The position numbers and the translations under genes are program-made. The notes under the pieces were generated by a model that was not told where the DNA came from, ran no database searches, and saw nothing but the letters and a program-made list of their open reading frames with translations. From Chitinophaga sp. CF118 (GTDB lineage Bacteria > Bacteroidota > Bacteroidia > Chitinophagales > Chitinophagaceae), in NCBI RefSeq assembly GCF_900112615.1, contig NZ_FOMK01000008.1, forward strand, positions 188,011 through 252,010: a stretch of DNA of 64,000 nucleotides, in the 5' to 3' direction. How positions within the stretch are numbered: position 1 is the first letter of the stretch; each line of letters opens with the position of its first letter. Below are positions 9,000 to 17,056 of this stretch, piece by piece.

Positions 9000-9779
9000 T
9001 CACGCTAACGCCAATATCTTCGCAGAACCTGCACGTTTCGCTATAGCTGTATAATTATTACTAATAGGGTTTCCTATTTCCAGCCCTACAGAAAGTATAA
9101 GCGTCCAGGAGTCATCCATTTCCCATCCTTCTTCAAATTGGACTGCAATACGCTCTCCTGTATAATTTTGTGCGGTAGGTTTCCACGCGGTATAAACTAC
9201 CGGAGCGGCCATTGTGTCATTGTTAGCATAGTCATGGTGCAGATCTCTGACAGCTTGTAGAGAAATGATAAACCTAAATACCGGATATTGCCATGGGATA
9301 AACAGGTTTATTTCCGGTGTGAGATTAGGGAATTGTACCCAGGCACTACCTGTTTGTTTATCAATCTCATATTTCAATGGAAGCCTTACCACTCCATCAA
9401 AAGAATTAATTCGGGTAATGTGATATCCTTCCAGTAAATCTCTGTGCTTGGATAGCAAAATAGATCTTTTACCGCGCTCATTTTCGGTATCCTGCAGTTG
9501 TATCTTTTTGCATAATGTTGAAAAATCATTCGTAATGTTATGGTCTGCGAGGTGTTTCACATGTATCACTGCCTTCCTGATGTTACCTGCAGCTTTTCCA
9601 ACACCTTTCCATTCGAGATTGTTCTCCCGTGTTCTTGCGAAATTCTTATCATTTTTTATTTTATTTTTGGTTGCCCCTCCTGGCATTCGGACAATTGATC
9701 CATCCATATCTATTCTCTTGAAAATAGATAAGCCTCCAAGTTTTCCGGCTAAATCTATCGCTCCTTTAAGTCTGGCCAT
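9000..9779 (-). CDS. Conserved Bacteroidota protein, paralogue of the gene at 10487
   Basis: 259 residues with no signal peptide. It shares with the divergent gene at 10487 an N-terminal 'MAR.kG' start, the block ARTREN, a KAA/AGxIRxA helix and the block DTE-x-ERGKR, so the two are homologues of one family. Such proteins occur as multiple copies in Bacteroidota genomes and are uncharacterised; I do not assign a function. The second half is predicted beta-rich with many Trp/Tyr/Phe and could be a structural or binding domain. It faces away from the replication genes across the palindrome and iteron-like locus at 9835-9923. Confidence 0.7.
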   Translation of the reverse strand: MARLKGAIDLAGKLGGLSIFKRIDMDGSIVRMPGGATKNKIKNDKNFARTRENNLEWKGVGKAAGNIRKAVIHVKHLADHNITNDFSTLCKKIQLQDTENERGKRSILLSKHRDLLEGYHITRINSFDGVVRLPLKYEIDKQTGSAWVQFPNLTPEINLFIPWQYPVFRFIISLQAVRDLHHDYANNDTMAAPVVYTAWKPTAQNYTGERIAVQFEEGWEMDDSWTLILSVGLEIGNPISNNYTAIAKRAGSAKILALA

Positions 9780-9834
9780 ATAGTATTTTATTAGTACTAC
9801 AATTTACATAAAAAACAGTATTGAAACAAATACA

Positions 9835-9923
9835 ACACCTCTATAATCCCTCCTTATATAAGGAGGTGTTATAGAGGTGTTGTAGAGGGCTTATAGAGGG
9901 CTTATATAGGGATTGTATATACA
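9835..9923. repeat. Inverted repeat plus five 11-bp tandem repeats (iteron-like)
   Basis: Arms acacctctataa (9835-9846) and ttatagaggtgt (9869-9880) enclose a perfect palindrome cctccttatataaggagg (9849-9866). From 9869 five direct 11-mers follow without spacing: ttatagaggtg, ttgtagagggc, ttatagagggc, ttatataggga and ttgtatataca. One helical turn per repeat places the copies on one DNA face. Together with the DnaD-like and DnaB genes nearby, this is a candidate replication origin or an autoregulated operator. Confidence 0.6.
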
Positions 9924-10084
9924 GTAGCCATACATGAAATTACCATGAAATACAGACAAGAAATTACTGCATATTTCTTTTTTATACATGGAAGAATATA
10001 CCTTAAAACCATGTTAAACCATACCAGAATAAATGTGAAGAAGGAAACGAAATTCAATCCTGCTTTGGAGTTAAGCAATTTTAA

Positions 10085-10291
10085 TTAATCGACTAAATAA
10101 GATCGTACCACATCTTCCGGAATACTTGTCACCTTACAAAAATCCTGTACGGTTACAAGTTCGAGATCTGCTTTGCCCAGGTGTTCTTTTACTTTCTGTA
10201 AAAATCTTCTGGCAGTACGGTTCTTCAGGCCTGTAATATTCTCTACGTCTTTTACATAGATCACTACTCTTGGTGGAATAGCATGCGTCAT
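10085..10291 (-). CDS. Small HTH protein (68 aa)
   Basis: The core VKDVENITGLKNRTARRFLQ has the length and spacing of a helix-turn-helix, followed by a second helical stretch (VQDFCKVTSIPEDVVRSYL). Proteins of this size and pattern recur in Bacteroidota accessory regions. It may be an excisionase-like or copy-control regulator of the replication module, but that is inferred only from position. It sits between the iteron-like repeats and the start of the 10487 gene, facing the repeats. Confidence 0.6.
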   Translation of the reverse strand: MTHAIPPRVVIYVKDVENITGLKNRTARRFLQKVKEHLGKADLELVTVQDFCKVTSIPEDVVRSYLVD

Positions 10292-10486
10292 AAACGGTCA
10301 AATTGGACAATACGGGCAAAATGTGTAAGATATGGTCACTACATTTTTTTAGCATTGCACTGGTCTGTAATATTGTTAAACACATCCCGAAAACGACAGT
10401 AGCTGCAGACATTGTTTGTTAAAAGGGAATGGCTTAAGTGCAACGTGCCAGTACAAACGTTGCGCATCAAATTTAACACATTTACT

Positions 10487-11242
10487 ATGGCCAGACAAAT
10501 AGGAACAGGTAAAATTCAGGGTACGCTCGGAGATATTACGTTTTACAGATCGCGTGATGGATTAATGGCGAAACTAAAATCAACAGTGAGTGCTGATCGT
10601 ATTGCAACAGATCCGGCGTATGCGCGTACAAGGGAAAACGGACAGGAATTCGGAAGAGCAGCTAAAGCAGGAAAGTTGATAAGATCTGCATTCAGCAGCG
10701 TGTTATCACAGATTGCAGATAATCGCATGACCAGCAGATTAGTACAAGCCGTGAAATTTGCACAGAACGAGGATACTGAAAGTGAACGCGGAAAGCGCAA
10801 TATCATAACCGGTAATGCCAGTTTACTGGAGCAATTCGAATTCAACGATAAAAGTCCGTTCAGCGCAACATTTATGGCGGAGTTTCTGGCGGACGTTGAC
10901 CGGGCAAAAGGTTTAGCCACTGTAGATACAAAGGCGTTCATCCCCGCGAAGAGTATCAATGTACCTGATGGCGCTACCCATTTTAAGCTGTTTAGTGCTG
11001 CTGCTGAGATTAACTTCGAGTCGGGATCTGTCCTGAGAACAAGTATAACCACTCCGGAAATTGAGCTCGGCTTGCAATTGCAGCCGGCTATTAACCTGGT
11101 GCAGCAGTTATCGCTAAACTCTATGGATCATATAATGATCGTCCTTGGAATTGAATTTTACCAGAAATTCAATGGTCGGTTTTACCCGTTAAACAATGGC
11201 AGTGCAAATGCCGTCACTATGGCGAGAGTAGATATGCCGTAA
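10487..11242 (+). CDS. Conserved Bacteroidota protein, paralogue of the gene at 9000
   Basis: 251 residues from the ATG at 10487 (MARQIGTGKIQGTLG). A frame open from 10412 adds a poor leader with no homology to the paralogue, so the later start is preferred. It shares ARTRENGQE, KAGKLIRSAF and EDTESERGKRNI with the 9000-9779 protein, and the C-terminal half is predicted beta-rich. The function is unknown. It ends directly before a strong terminator, so it is a single-gene transcript. The pair flanks the small HTH gene and the iteron-like repeats in divergent orientation. Confidence 0.7.
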   Translation: MARQIGTGKIQGTLGDITFYRSRDGLMAKLKSTVSADRIATDPAYARTRENGQEFGRAAKAGKLIRSAFSSVLSQIADNRMTSRLVQAVKFAQNEDTESERGKRNIITGNASLLEQFEFNDKSPFSATFMAEFLADVDRAKGLATVDTKAFIPAKSINVPDGATHFKLFSAAAEINFESGSVLRTSITTPEIELGLQLQPAINLVQQLSLNSMDHIMIVLGIEFYQKFNGRFYPLNNGSANAVTMARVDMP

Positions 11243-11244
11243 TC

Positions 11245-11278
11245 AAAAAATGCCTTCAGCAATGAAGGCATTTTTTTT
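11245..11278 (+). terminator. Intrinsic terminator
   Basis: Arms aaaaaatgccttc and gaaggcatttttt with loop agcaat, followed by T residues. It begins 2 bp after the stop at 11242. Confidence 0.85.
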
Positions 11279-11396
11279 ATTATTGAAAATCAAAACGGTA
11301 GGGCATATCTCCCTTTCTCCAACAGATGACCGTGTATTAAAAAAAATCTTTTAAAAATATTTTTTTTTACAAGACATTGAATATCAAATAGATTAA

Positions 11397-11414
11397 GGGG
11401 GTTGTGCAACCCCC
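11397..11414. promoter_or_regulatory. Palindrome gggggttg-tg-caaccccc upstream of the replication genes
   Basis: An 18-bp inverted repeat with 8-bp perfect arms and a 2-bp centre, 141 bp before the DnaD-like start, in an otherwise AT-rich leader. It could be an operator for a dimeric repressor. It has no T tract, so terminator use is unlikely. The rest of 11279-11554 shows no gene. Confidence 0.35.
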
Positions 11415-11554
11415 TGCAACTGTTCTTGTATGTTTATTTTCATTTTGTTTGCGTCAAAATAATATTCAAAAATGCAAAATGATTTTGGAGGATTACTACT
11501 CTACGGGTACGACCACGTTAAAAATCCATTTATTCAACAAAAAACTACGCACAC

Positions 11555-12412
11555 ATGAAAAACGAGATACTCAGCTACTTTTTACCTGTCAGCCGTAAAT
11601 TCTTTGATCATCCATTTTGGAAAGATGAAAGATCGTATTCGAGGGCGGAAGCCTGGTTGGATCTTATTGCGTCAGCGAGATTTGAAGATTCAGCCGCAAC
11701 AGGAATTATAGGCAACGTGGAGCTTTCCTGGACCAGAGGTCAATTACCTGCAACACTTCGTTATTTATCTGAACGTTGGAAATGGAGTAAGAGTAAAGTG
11801 AATGATTTCTTAAAGCTATTACAAAAGTTGAAAATGATAGAACGATCGAAGGTGAATGGACTTACTGTTCTCTCATTAACAAACTATGAGCTATACAATA
11901 GGAAAATACAAAAAGAACAGGTAGAAGAGCCAGCGCAAAGCGAAACAGACAATGCGACAAACGCAGAACCCAACAAAAGGAAAACACAAAAAAGACAAAG
12001 AAAGGACAAAACTAATATAGTTAATAAAGAAAATAAAGTAAAGAATAGGTTTTCCGGTGCTGCTGCACCTACACATTCACAGGAAGATCAGGCTGGGTTC
12101 AGCCGGTTTGAAACGTGGATTTTGGAAAACGCTCCCAGGGTGGCAGAGATGAACCAGCCCTTCACCATAGACCAGTACATCAGGCTCCGGGAGAAATTGC
12201 CGGTAGACCAGATCAAAGACCTGCTACAAAGAATGGGCAATTACGCCCCTTTAACGAAGAAAAATGAGTCTGCCTACCTGACAGTCATCAATTGGGCAAA
12301 ACGCGATTTTAACCAGCTTAAAACAACAAACAATGCAACATCTGCAACCGAACAATACCTCAAAGAAAGGGAACGCCTGGCAGAACAGGTCAGGAAACGC
12401 GCAGAGGAGTGA
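11555..12412 (+). CDS. DnaD/DnaT-like phage-type replication protein
   Basis: 285 residues. The N-terminal 110 residues (FFDHPFWKDERSYSRAEAWL, LPATLRYLSERWKWSKSKVNDFL) form the winged-helix domain seen in phage and plasmid replication initiators and helicase loaders. A low-complexity, Lys/Asn/Gln-rich linker follows (about 120-175). The C-terminal part (FTIDQYIRLREKLPVDQIKDLLQRMGNY) resembles the helical domain of such loaders. It overlaps the dnaB-like gene downstream and probably delivers that helicase to the module's origin. No homologue of the usual chromosomal replication operon is nearby, which supports an accessory replicon origin. Confidence 0.7.
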   Translation: MKNEILSYFLPVSRKFFDHPFWKDERSYSRAEAWLDLIASARFEDSAATGIIGNVELSWTRGQLPATLRYLSERWKWSKSKVNDFLKLLQKLKMIERSKVNGLTVLSLTNYELYNRKIQKEQVEEPAQSETDNATNAEPNKRKTQKRQRKDKTNIVNKENKVKNRFSGAAAPTHSQEDQAGFSRFETWILENAPRVAEMNQPFTIDQYIRLREKLPVDQIKDLLQRMGNYAPLTKKNESAYLTVINWAKRDFNQLKTTNNATSATEQYLKERERLAEQVRKRAEE

Positions 12413-13886
12413 TTTTACGACCTTTGCTTACGGTAAGGTACCTCCACAGGCCAAAGAGATGGAAACCGCCGTTTTGGGCGCCTGTATGATGGGAAAAGGG
12501 ACATTTGACCTGCTTACCGATATTCTGCATCCCGAATGCTTCTATGTAGAAGCCCATAAGACAGTTTTTGAGGCTATGCAGCAGCTATCTGCTGATAATC
12601 AGCCAATCGATATACTAACGGTCGTAGAACAGCTAAAGTCATCAGGTGATCTGGAAAAAGCGGGTGGTTCAGTTAACATCGTTAAACTTACTAACCAGGT
12701 GGTATCATCTGCAAATGTTGTGGCACATGCTCTCATTATTAAGCAGAAATACATGCTGCGTGAGCTGATCCACATTGGGGGCGGGATCGTAAATGATAGC
12801 TTTCAGGACACAACTGATGTTTTTGAATGCCTGGACAGGGCAGAAACAGCACTATTTAACATCACTGCCGGCAATATGAGGAAAGACTTTAAGCCTATGC
12901 GTGCTGCTTACCAGAAGGTGTTAGCCGAAATCAAAGACAGAATGGTTAGTAAGCAGGAAATCACCGGTGTTCCTGCTGGCTTTCCTTCTTTGGACAGGAT
13001 GACGAAAGGGTGGCAGCCTACGGATCTGATCATTCTCGCAGCACGTCCCTCCGTTGGAAAGACTGCCTTTGCATTGAACCTTGCCCGCAATGCAGTGCTA
13101 AACACTATCAAACCTACCAAGGCGGCCCTGTTTACACTGGAGATGTCAACAGGACAAGTGGTGCTCAGGATGATTTCCTCAGAAAGCGGAGTAAGGTTGG
13201 ATAATCTGCAAAGAGGCAGGATTGCCGACTGGGAACTGGCGGAATTAAGGGTAAAGTGTGAGATCGACAGCTGGCTGGATAATATCTTCTTTGACGATAC
13301 GCCGGCGTTAACCACTTTTGAATTACGTGCCAAAGCCCGGAGGCTCGTACACAACCACGGTGTAGGGTTGATCATCATTGATTACCTGCAGCTGATGAGT
13401 GTAACGGAGATCGCAAAGGGTGGGGGATTGAGAGAGCAGGAGATCAGTAAGATTTCCCGGGATCTGAAAGCATTGGCCAAGGAATTAAACATCCCTGTCA
13501 TTGCGTTGTCACAGTTGAGTCGTGATATCGAAAAGCGAAAAGATAACAGGGGGGCTATGTTGAGCGATCTCCGTGAGTCTGGTGCAATTGAGCAGGATGC
13601 AGATATGGTGATGTTCCTTTCCCGACCGGATTATCAGCAGGAGTCTGCAGAGGTGGACCCTGCTCTTAGAAATGGCATCGAGATTAAAATTGCTAAACAT
13701 AGAAATGGAGATCTGGCAACTATTCCTCTCAATAAAAACCTGTCTATACAGCAATTCACAGACCCGATAATTACTGATGCAAAAGATAAAGAGGTGAAAT
13801 ACATTAAAAAACGGGAAGCGGATGATCACTTTCAGCTTGAATTTCCACTGCCACCGGAGGATGAAAAAGATGATGTACCGTTTTGA
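12333..13886 (+). CDS. dnaB: Replicative DNA helicase DnaB, accessory copy
   Basis: 517 residues. The N-terminal DnaB domain (PPQAKEMETAVLGACMM...HKTVFEAMQQL) is followed by the RecA-like core with Walker A ARPSVGKTAFA, LFTLEMSTGQ, Walker B IIIDYLQLM, SQLSRDIEKRKD and SDLRESGAIEQDADMVMFL. All core motifs are present and no intein is inserted. The frame is open from 12333, overlapping the loader gene by 80 bp. The first about 35 residues are unconserved, so the true start may be later. It unwinds DNA at a fork; its neighbours suggest it serves a phage- or plasmid-like module. Confidence 0.9.
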   Translation: MQHLQPNNTSKKGNAWQNRSGNAQRSDFTTFAYGKVPPQAKEMETAVLGACMMGKGTFDLLTDILHPECFYVEAHKTVFEAMQQLSADNQPIDILTVVEQLKSSGDLEKAGGSVNIVKLTNQVVSSANVVAHALIIKQKYMLRELIHIGGGIVNDSFQDTTDVFECLDRAETALFNITAGNMRKDFKPMRAAYQKVLAEIKDRMVSKQEITGVPAGFPSLDRMTKGWQPTDLIILAARPSVGKTAFALNLARNAVLNTIKPTKAALFTLEMSTGQVVLRMISSESGVRLDNLQRGRIADWELAELRVKCEIDSWLDNIFFDDTPALTTFELRAKARRLVHNHGVGLIIIDYLQLMSVTEIAKGGGLREQEISKISRDLKALAKELNIPVIALSQLSRDIEKRKDNRGAMLSDLRESGAIEQDADMVMFLSRPDYQQESAEVDPALRNGIEIKIAKHRNGDLATIPLNKNLSIQQFTDPIITDAKDKEVKYIKKREADDHFQLEFPLPPEDEKDDVPF

Positions 13887-14190
13887 TGGTTCGACGGGTT
13901 TATCAGGCGCCGCCAAAGTAGTGGTATCGCCTAACCCGGCGTCCAGTACACTGGTAGTAAGTACAGCACCTACATCTGGCGCTGCGAAAAAACAAGCTGC
14001 CAGCGATGGATGGGATATCCGCGAAGTGAGGCTCAGCGATAAAATGGGGAATTTGCTGCGTAAACAGTTGTTCCCTGCAGGTACTTCCCGCGCCACGATT
14101 AATGTGGAAGGACTGAAACCGGATGTTTACATCCTGCAAACGGGGAATGGAAAAACATTTGACACCCAGCAGGTGATCATAGCGAGATAA
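13861..14190 (+). pseudogene. T9SS sorting-domain fragment overlapping the dnaB end
   Basis: A 109-residue frame from the ATG at 13861. It contains VVSPNPASSTLVVS, then VRLSDKMGNLLRKQLFPAG, INVEGLKPDVYILQTGNG and QQVIIAR, which is the beta-sandwich C-terminal type IX secretion signal. There is no signal peptide and no cargo domain, so it could not be secreted as it stands. It overlaps dnaB by 26 bp in another frame. It is probably the remaining tail of a secreted-protein gene joined to the replication module by an insertion or deletion. Confidence 0.6.
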
Positions 14191-14212
14191 GAAAGCAAGT
14201 GTTATTTATAGA

Positions 14213-14251
14213 AGCGCCCGGTAGATCTGTTGTCTACCGGGCGCTTTTTTT
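14213..14251 (+). terminator. Intrinsic terminator closing the replication module
   Basis: Arms agcgcccggtaga and tctaccgggcgct around a 7-nt loop, followed by a run of T. A strong GC-rich hairpin, 22 bp after the T9SS fragment's stop. Confidence 0.85.
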
Positions 14252-14273
14252 CTGAATATCGGTTCATGAATGG

Positions 14274-14942
14274 TTACGCTGGCCGGAGGTCGCCGGGGAA
14301 ATAACGTTTTTTCCGTATCTCGCCATCCACCATCAGAAAATACATATTAGTTTTGTACTTCTCATGGTAGATGCTGGATATAACATGTCCGGTACGTAAC
14401 GTTTTAACATTAGGTCCGATGATGGTTGATACCCGCTGACCGAACTCAAATTCTGCATCCGGAAATTTTTTTTCTCCGTATATTAATTGTGCAAAATAGA
14501 TGCTCATCTCGTCGGCATTTGCCATTGTAAGGGTGCGCATTACAGTATTGAAAAAGGCATCGCTGTGGTCGCGGATAGCCCAAGCTAATATGGGCTTTGC
14601 TATCAATAATTTTTCTTCTCTGCCTCCAAAATTGTTATCCCAGGCAAATACCTCTATGAGGGTGCCCCTGCCAGGGGCACTTCCCCATTTGACGGTTACT
14701 GATGAGTCGAATTTGAAGGAACAGGGTGTTCCGTCTATACCGCGAGGCGACTTTGACAGGTGTTTATAGAAGCTGATCATAGCGGTCAGTTTGATAGGAT
14801 TTTTATGCGTCCATCTGAGTATTGAGCCAAAGCCTATGTCCAGGTCACAGGTACAATAAATCTTTACTTTACGGGTCCAGTGTGGACCGGGACCTGAGAT
14901 GATATTATTCTGTTTTGAAAAAAGGGTGATGTTCTGAAACAT
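14274..14942 (-). CDS. Hypothetical protein
   Basis: 222 residues; family not recognised. No signal peptide. It contains a Gly/Trp-rich central block (SAPGRGTLIEVFAWDNNFGG) followed by a helical block (FFNTVMRTLTMANADEMSIYFAQ) and a basic C-terminus (IRKKRYFPGDLRPA). The frame may start later, for example at MISFYKHLSK, since the first about 55 residues are less regular. It lies between the module terminator and an HxlR regulator, both on the minus strand, with a 200-bp gap to HxlR. Confidence 0.5.
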   Translation of the reverse strand: MFQNITLFSKQNNIISGPGPHWTRKVKIYCTCDLDIGFGSILRWTHKNPIKLTAMISFYKHLSKSPRGIDGTPCSFKFDSSVTVKWGSAPGRGTLIEVFAWDNNFGGREEKLLIAKPILAWAIRDHSDAFFNTVMRTLTMANADEMSIYFAQLIYGEKKFPDAEFEFGQRVSTIIGPNVKTLRTGHVISSIYHEKYKTNMYFLMVDGEIRKKRYFPGDLRPA

Positions 14943-15143
14943 GCTGACCGGGTTTTCTGATCGTATAAGGGATAGACAAAGATACTATTGCAAAAGCAAA
15001 ATCTGGCTTATCTTGTTTAACACCTTGCTGGCTTATAGCTTAATGACGGCTGCCATTGAATCGAACCTTGTTTCAGACTGATTTTGTAATAATCACGTCG
15101 TCCATGTTGAATACTATCCTCGGATAATGCACATAAATTTTCA

Positions 15144-15500
15144 TCAGGCTGTTTGTAATGTAGGGTGCTGACCAGGATTTTCAAGATACTGTGTTCCCCA
15201 ATCGTCCATTACTTTAATAACAGGAAGTAAAGACATCCCTAAACTGGTTAAGGAATATTCAACTTTAGGAGGTAGTACCGGATAAATTACTTTCTCGATA
15301 ATTCCATGTTCTTCCAGCTCCGTAAGCTGTTGATACAAAACTCTACGGGTAGCATTCGGATTTAACCGCTGTAGTTCACCTGGCCTTTTGTATCCGCGCG
15401 AAATGTTATGGATCAAACACGGTTTCCATTTGCCACCAATAATTTCCATAATCATAGCCATCCCACAATTCAGGTCTTTAGGAATTTTTCTATCACTCAT
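15144..15500 (-). CDS. HxlR-family winged-helix regulator
   Basis: 118 residues with the family's single CxM-type Cys near the N-terminus (LNCGMAMIMEIIGGKWKPCLIHNI), the winged helix (NPNATRRVLYQQLTELEEHGII) and the wing-end signature PPKVEYSLTSLGMSL. HxlR proteins sense electrophiles, formaldehyde or redox state through that Cys and usually control a divergent enzyme gene. Here the divergent gene is the lactonase-like MBL enzyme at 15643, 143 bp away, with an inverted repeat in the gap. Confidence 0.9.
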   Translation of the reverse strand: MSDRKIPKDLNCGMAMIMEIIGGKWKPCLIHNISRGYKRPGELQRLNPNATRRVLYQQLTELEEHGIIEKVIYPVLPPKVEYSLTSLGMSLLPVIKVMDDWGTQYLENPGQHPTLQTA

Positions 15501-15549
15501 ACAATACCGATTTGTAGAATAAAATTAAGCATTAAAACCATATTAAGCT

Positions 15550-15571
15550 ATAGGGATAATTTTAACCCTAT
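15550..15571. promoter_or_regulatory. Candidate HxlR operator
   Basis: Inverted repeat atagggataattttaaccctat between the divergent HxlR and MBL-fold genes. The arms tagggataa and ttaacccta fit a dimeric winged-helix regulator. It lies upstream of the promoter at 15591-15621. Confidence 0.45.
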
Positions 15572-15590
15572 GCTATAATGAAGTACGTAC

Positions 15591-15621
15591 TTGCCAGCGA
15601 TGTACGAAGCACATAGCTTTG
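15591..15621 (+). promoter_or_regulatory. Bacteroidota-type promoter for the MBL-fold gene
   Basis: The -7 box tagctttg (15614-15621) matches TAnnTTTG exactly. A ttg (15591-15593) lies 20 bp upstream, matching the -33 element and its usual 19-21 bp spacing. The start codon is at 15643. Confidence 0.55.
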
Positions 15622-15642
15622 TATTCATTAAAAAATTAAACA

Positions 15643-16593
15643 ATGAAAAAAATAAAACTAATAATTAGTTGTATGTTCCTTGCATATGCTACTGCTGCAC
15701 AGGATCAACCAAAAGTATTTACTCAACCCAGCAGCTATCACATGTTACTTGGCAATATTGAAATTATTGCATTTTCAGATGGTAGTATTCCACTGGATCT
15801 TAATAAGGTACTGACAAATACAACTCCTGCTGAAATTGAGAAGTTGACTAATAACAATTTCCAGACACCGGTGATAGAAGCTTCCGTCAATGCCTATCTC
15901 ATCAAAATGGACGCTAAATTAATTTTGGTGGATGCAGGCACTGCAGAGCTTTACGGGCCAGCGCTCGGATATCTGCCTGCAAATCTTATTAAAGCAGGTT
16001 ATGATCCTGAACAGATAGATGCCATATTAATTACCCATATTCACACTGATCATACAGGAGGTTTAATGGATGGAGATAAAATGGTATTCCCAAATGCTAC
16101 ATTGTACGTAAGCAAAAAAGAAGCTGACTATTGGCTGAGTGAGGAAAACTATGCCAATGCGCCTGCCAGATTAAAGAAGTACTTCGATGAAGCCCGTTTA
16201 AAAATGACACCCTATGTAAAGGCAGGCAAAGTAAAAACATTTGATTATGGTGCAGAACTTTTCCCAGGTATATTACCTGTTGCAAGCCCGGGACATACGC
16301 CTGGTCATACATTCTATCAGGTATCAAGTAAAAGAGAGAAAATTATGTTCTGGGGCGATATTATGCATGCTGGGCCAATACAGTTTGCTAACCCTGATGT
16401 TACCATCGCTTTTGACGTAGACCCTCAGGCGGCTGCAGCAATGCGAAAAAAAGCATTTCTGGAAGCTGCTAAAGAAAAATACTGGGTGGCAGGAGATCAT
16501 TTATCATTCCCAGGTATTGGACATATTCGTAAAACCGGGAAGGGGTATACCTGGTATCCTATTATTTACACAACTACCGGTATAGGGCAATAA
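15643..16593 (+). CDS. Secreted MBL-fold hydrolase (lactonase-like)
   Basis: 316 residues with a signal peptide (MKKIKLIISCMFLAYATAAQ). It carries the metal site THIHTDHTGG (HxHxDH), SPGHTPGHTFYQ, the bridging Asp in MFWGDIMHAG and a C-terminal GDHLSFPGIGH. This pattern is the quorum-quenching lactonase / methyl-parathion-hydrolase branch of the family. It is likely periplasmic or released. Control by the divergent HxlR regulator is plausible given the shared 143-bp region with an inverted repeat. Its stop codon overlaps the ATG of a truncated gene (TAATG). Confidence 0.85.
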   Translation: MKKIKLIISCMFLAYATAAQDQPKVFTQPSSYHMLLGNIEIIAFSDGSIPLDLNKVLTNTTPAEIEKLTNNNFQTPVIEASVNAYLIKMDAKLILVDAGTAELYGPALGYLPANLIKAGYDPEQIDAILITHIHTDHTGGLMDGDKMVFPNATLYVSKKEADYWLSEENYANAPARLKKYFDEARLKMTPYVKAGKVKTFDYGAELFPGILPVASPGHTPGHTFYQVSSKREKIMFWGDIMHAGPIQFANPDVTIAFDVDPQAAAAMRKKAFLEAAKEKYWVAGDHLSFPGIGHIRKTGKGYTWYPIIYTTTGIGQ

Positions 16594-16694
16594 TGAAAAA
16601 ACTTATCAATTTCTATGTATGGCTATCACTGCTTAGTTTGCCACTGACCGCCCAAAACAGAAATAAAATTTTTCAAGCCTATGAATGTTTTTAA
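16593..16694 (+). pseudogene. Truncated exported-protein gene (33 codons)
   Basis: The ATG overlaps the preceding stop as TAATG. The frame gives a normal signal peptide (MKKLINFYVWLSLLSLPLTAQ), then only 12 residues before TAA. It looks like the start of a second, translationally coupled exported protein whose body has been lost. A real short secreted peptide is possible but less likely. Confidence 0.5.
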
Positions 16695-17056
16695 GATATG
16701 TTAAAAAAATGTTAATACGAATGGGGAGTGAAAATCTTAATTTTTTTAACCATTATATTTGTCACAACTTAAATGATTAATAACCCGTATTTCTGGACAT
16801 CTCGACATTACCCTGATTCCCAAAAAACAAAAATTAATTTTTATTGCTACTAACTAATAACATCAACCTTGATAGTTAGTTCAACTCTTATGTTTCAACC
16901 GAACGATAGATAGACCCTGTAGTATCAACAAGCGAACTTTATTCTGTAGCATCAACTATAGCCCATTAGCTTATTCCATTTATTTATGACGTACCAGCAG
17001 CAGAATGCTGGATGGATGCTTATTTTCCTAAACCCACGAACAATCCCCGTTTATTT
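16695..17056. other. Leader region of the protease cluster, with a direct repeat
   Basis: AT-rich 360 bp with no gene. Two near-identical 13-mers, ctgtagtatcaac (16917) and ctgtagcatcaac (16944), lie 27 bp apart and may bind a regulator of the cluster. Confidence 0.35.

Noticed and set aside
9869..9923. A CRISPR array
   Set aside because: The 11-bp units are contiguous with no spacers and no cas genes are nearby.
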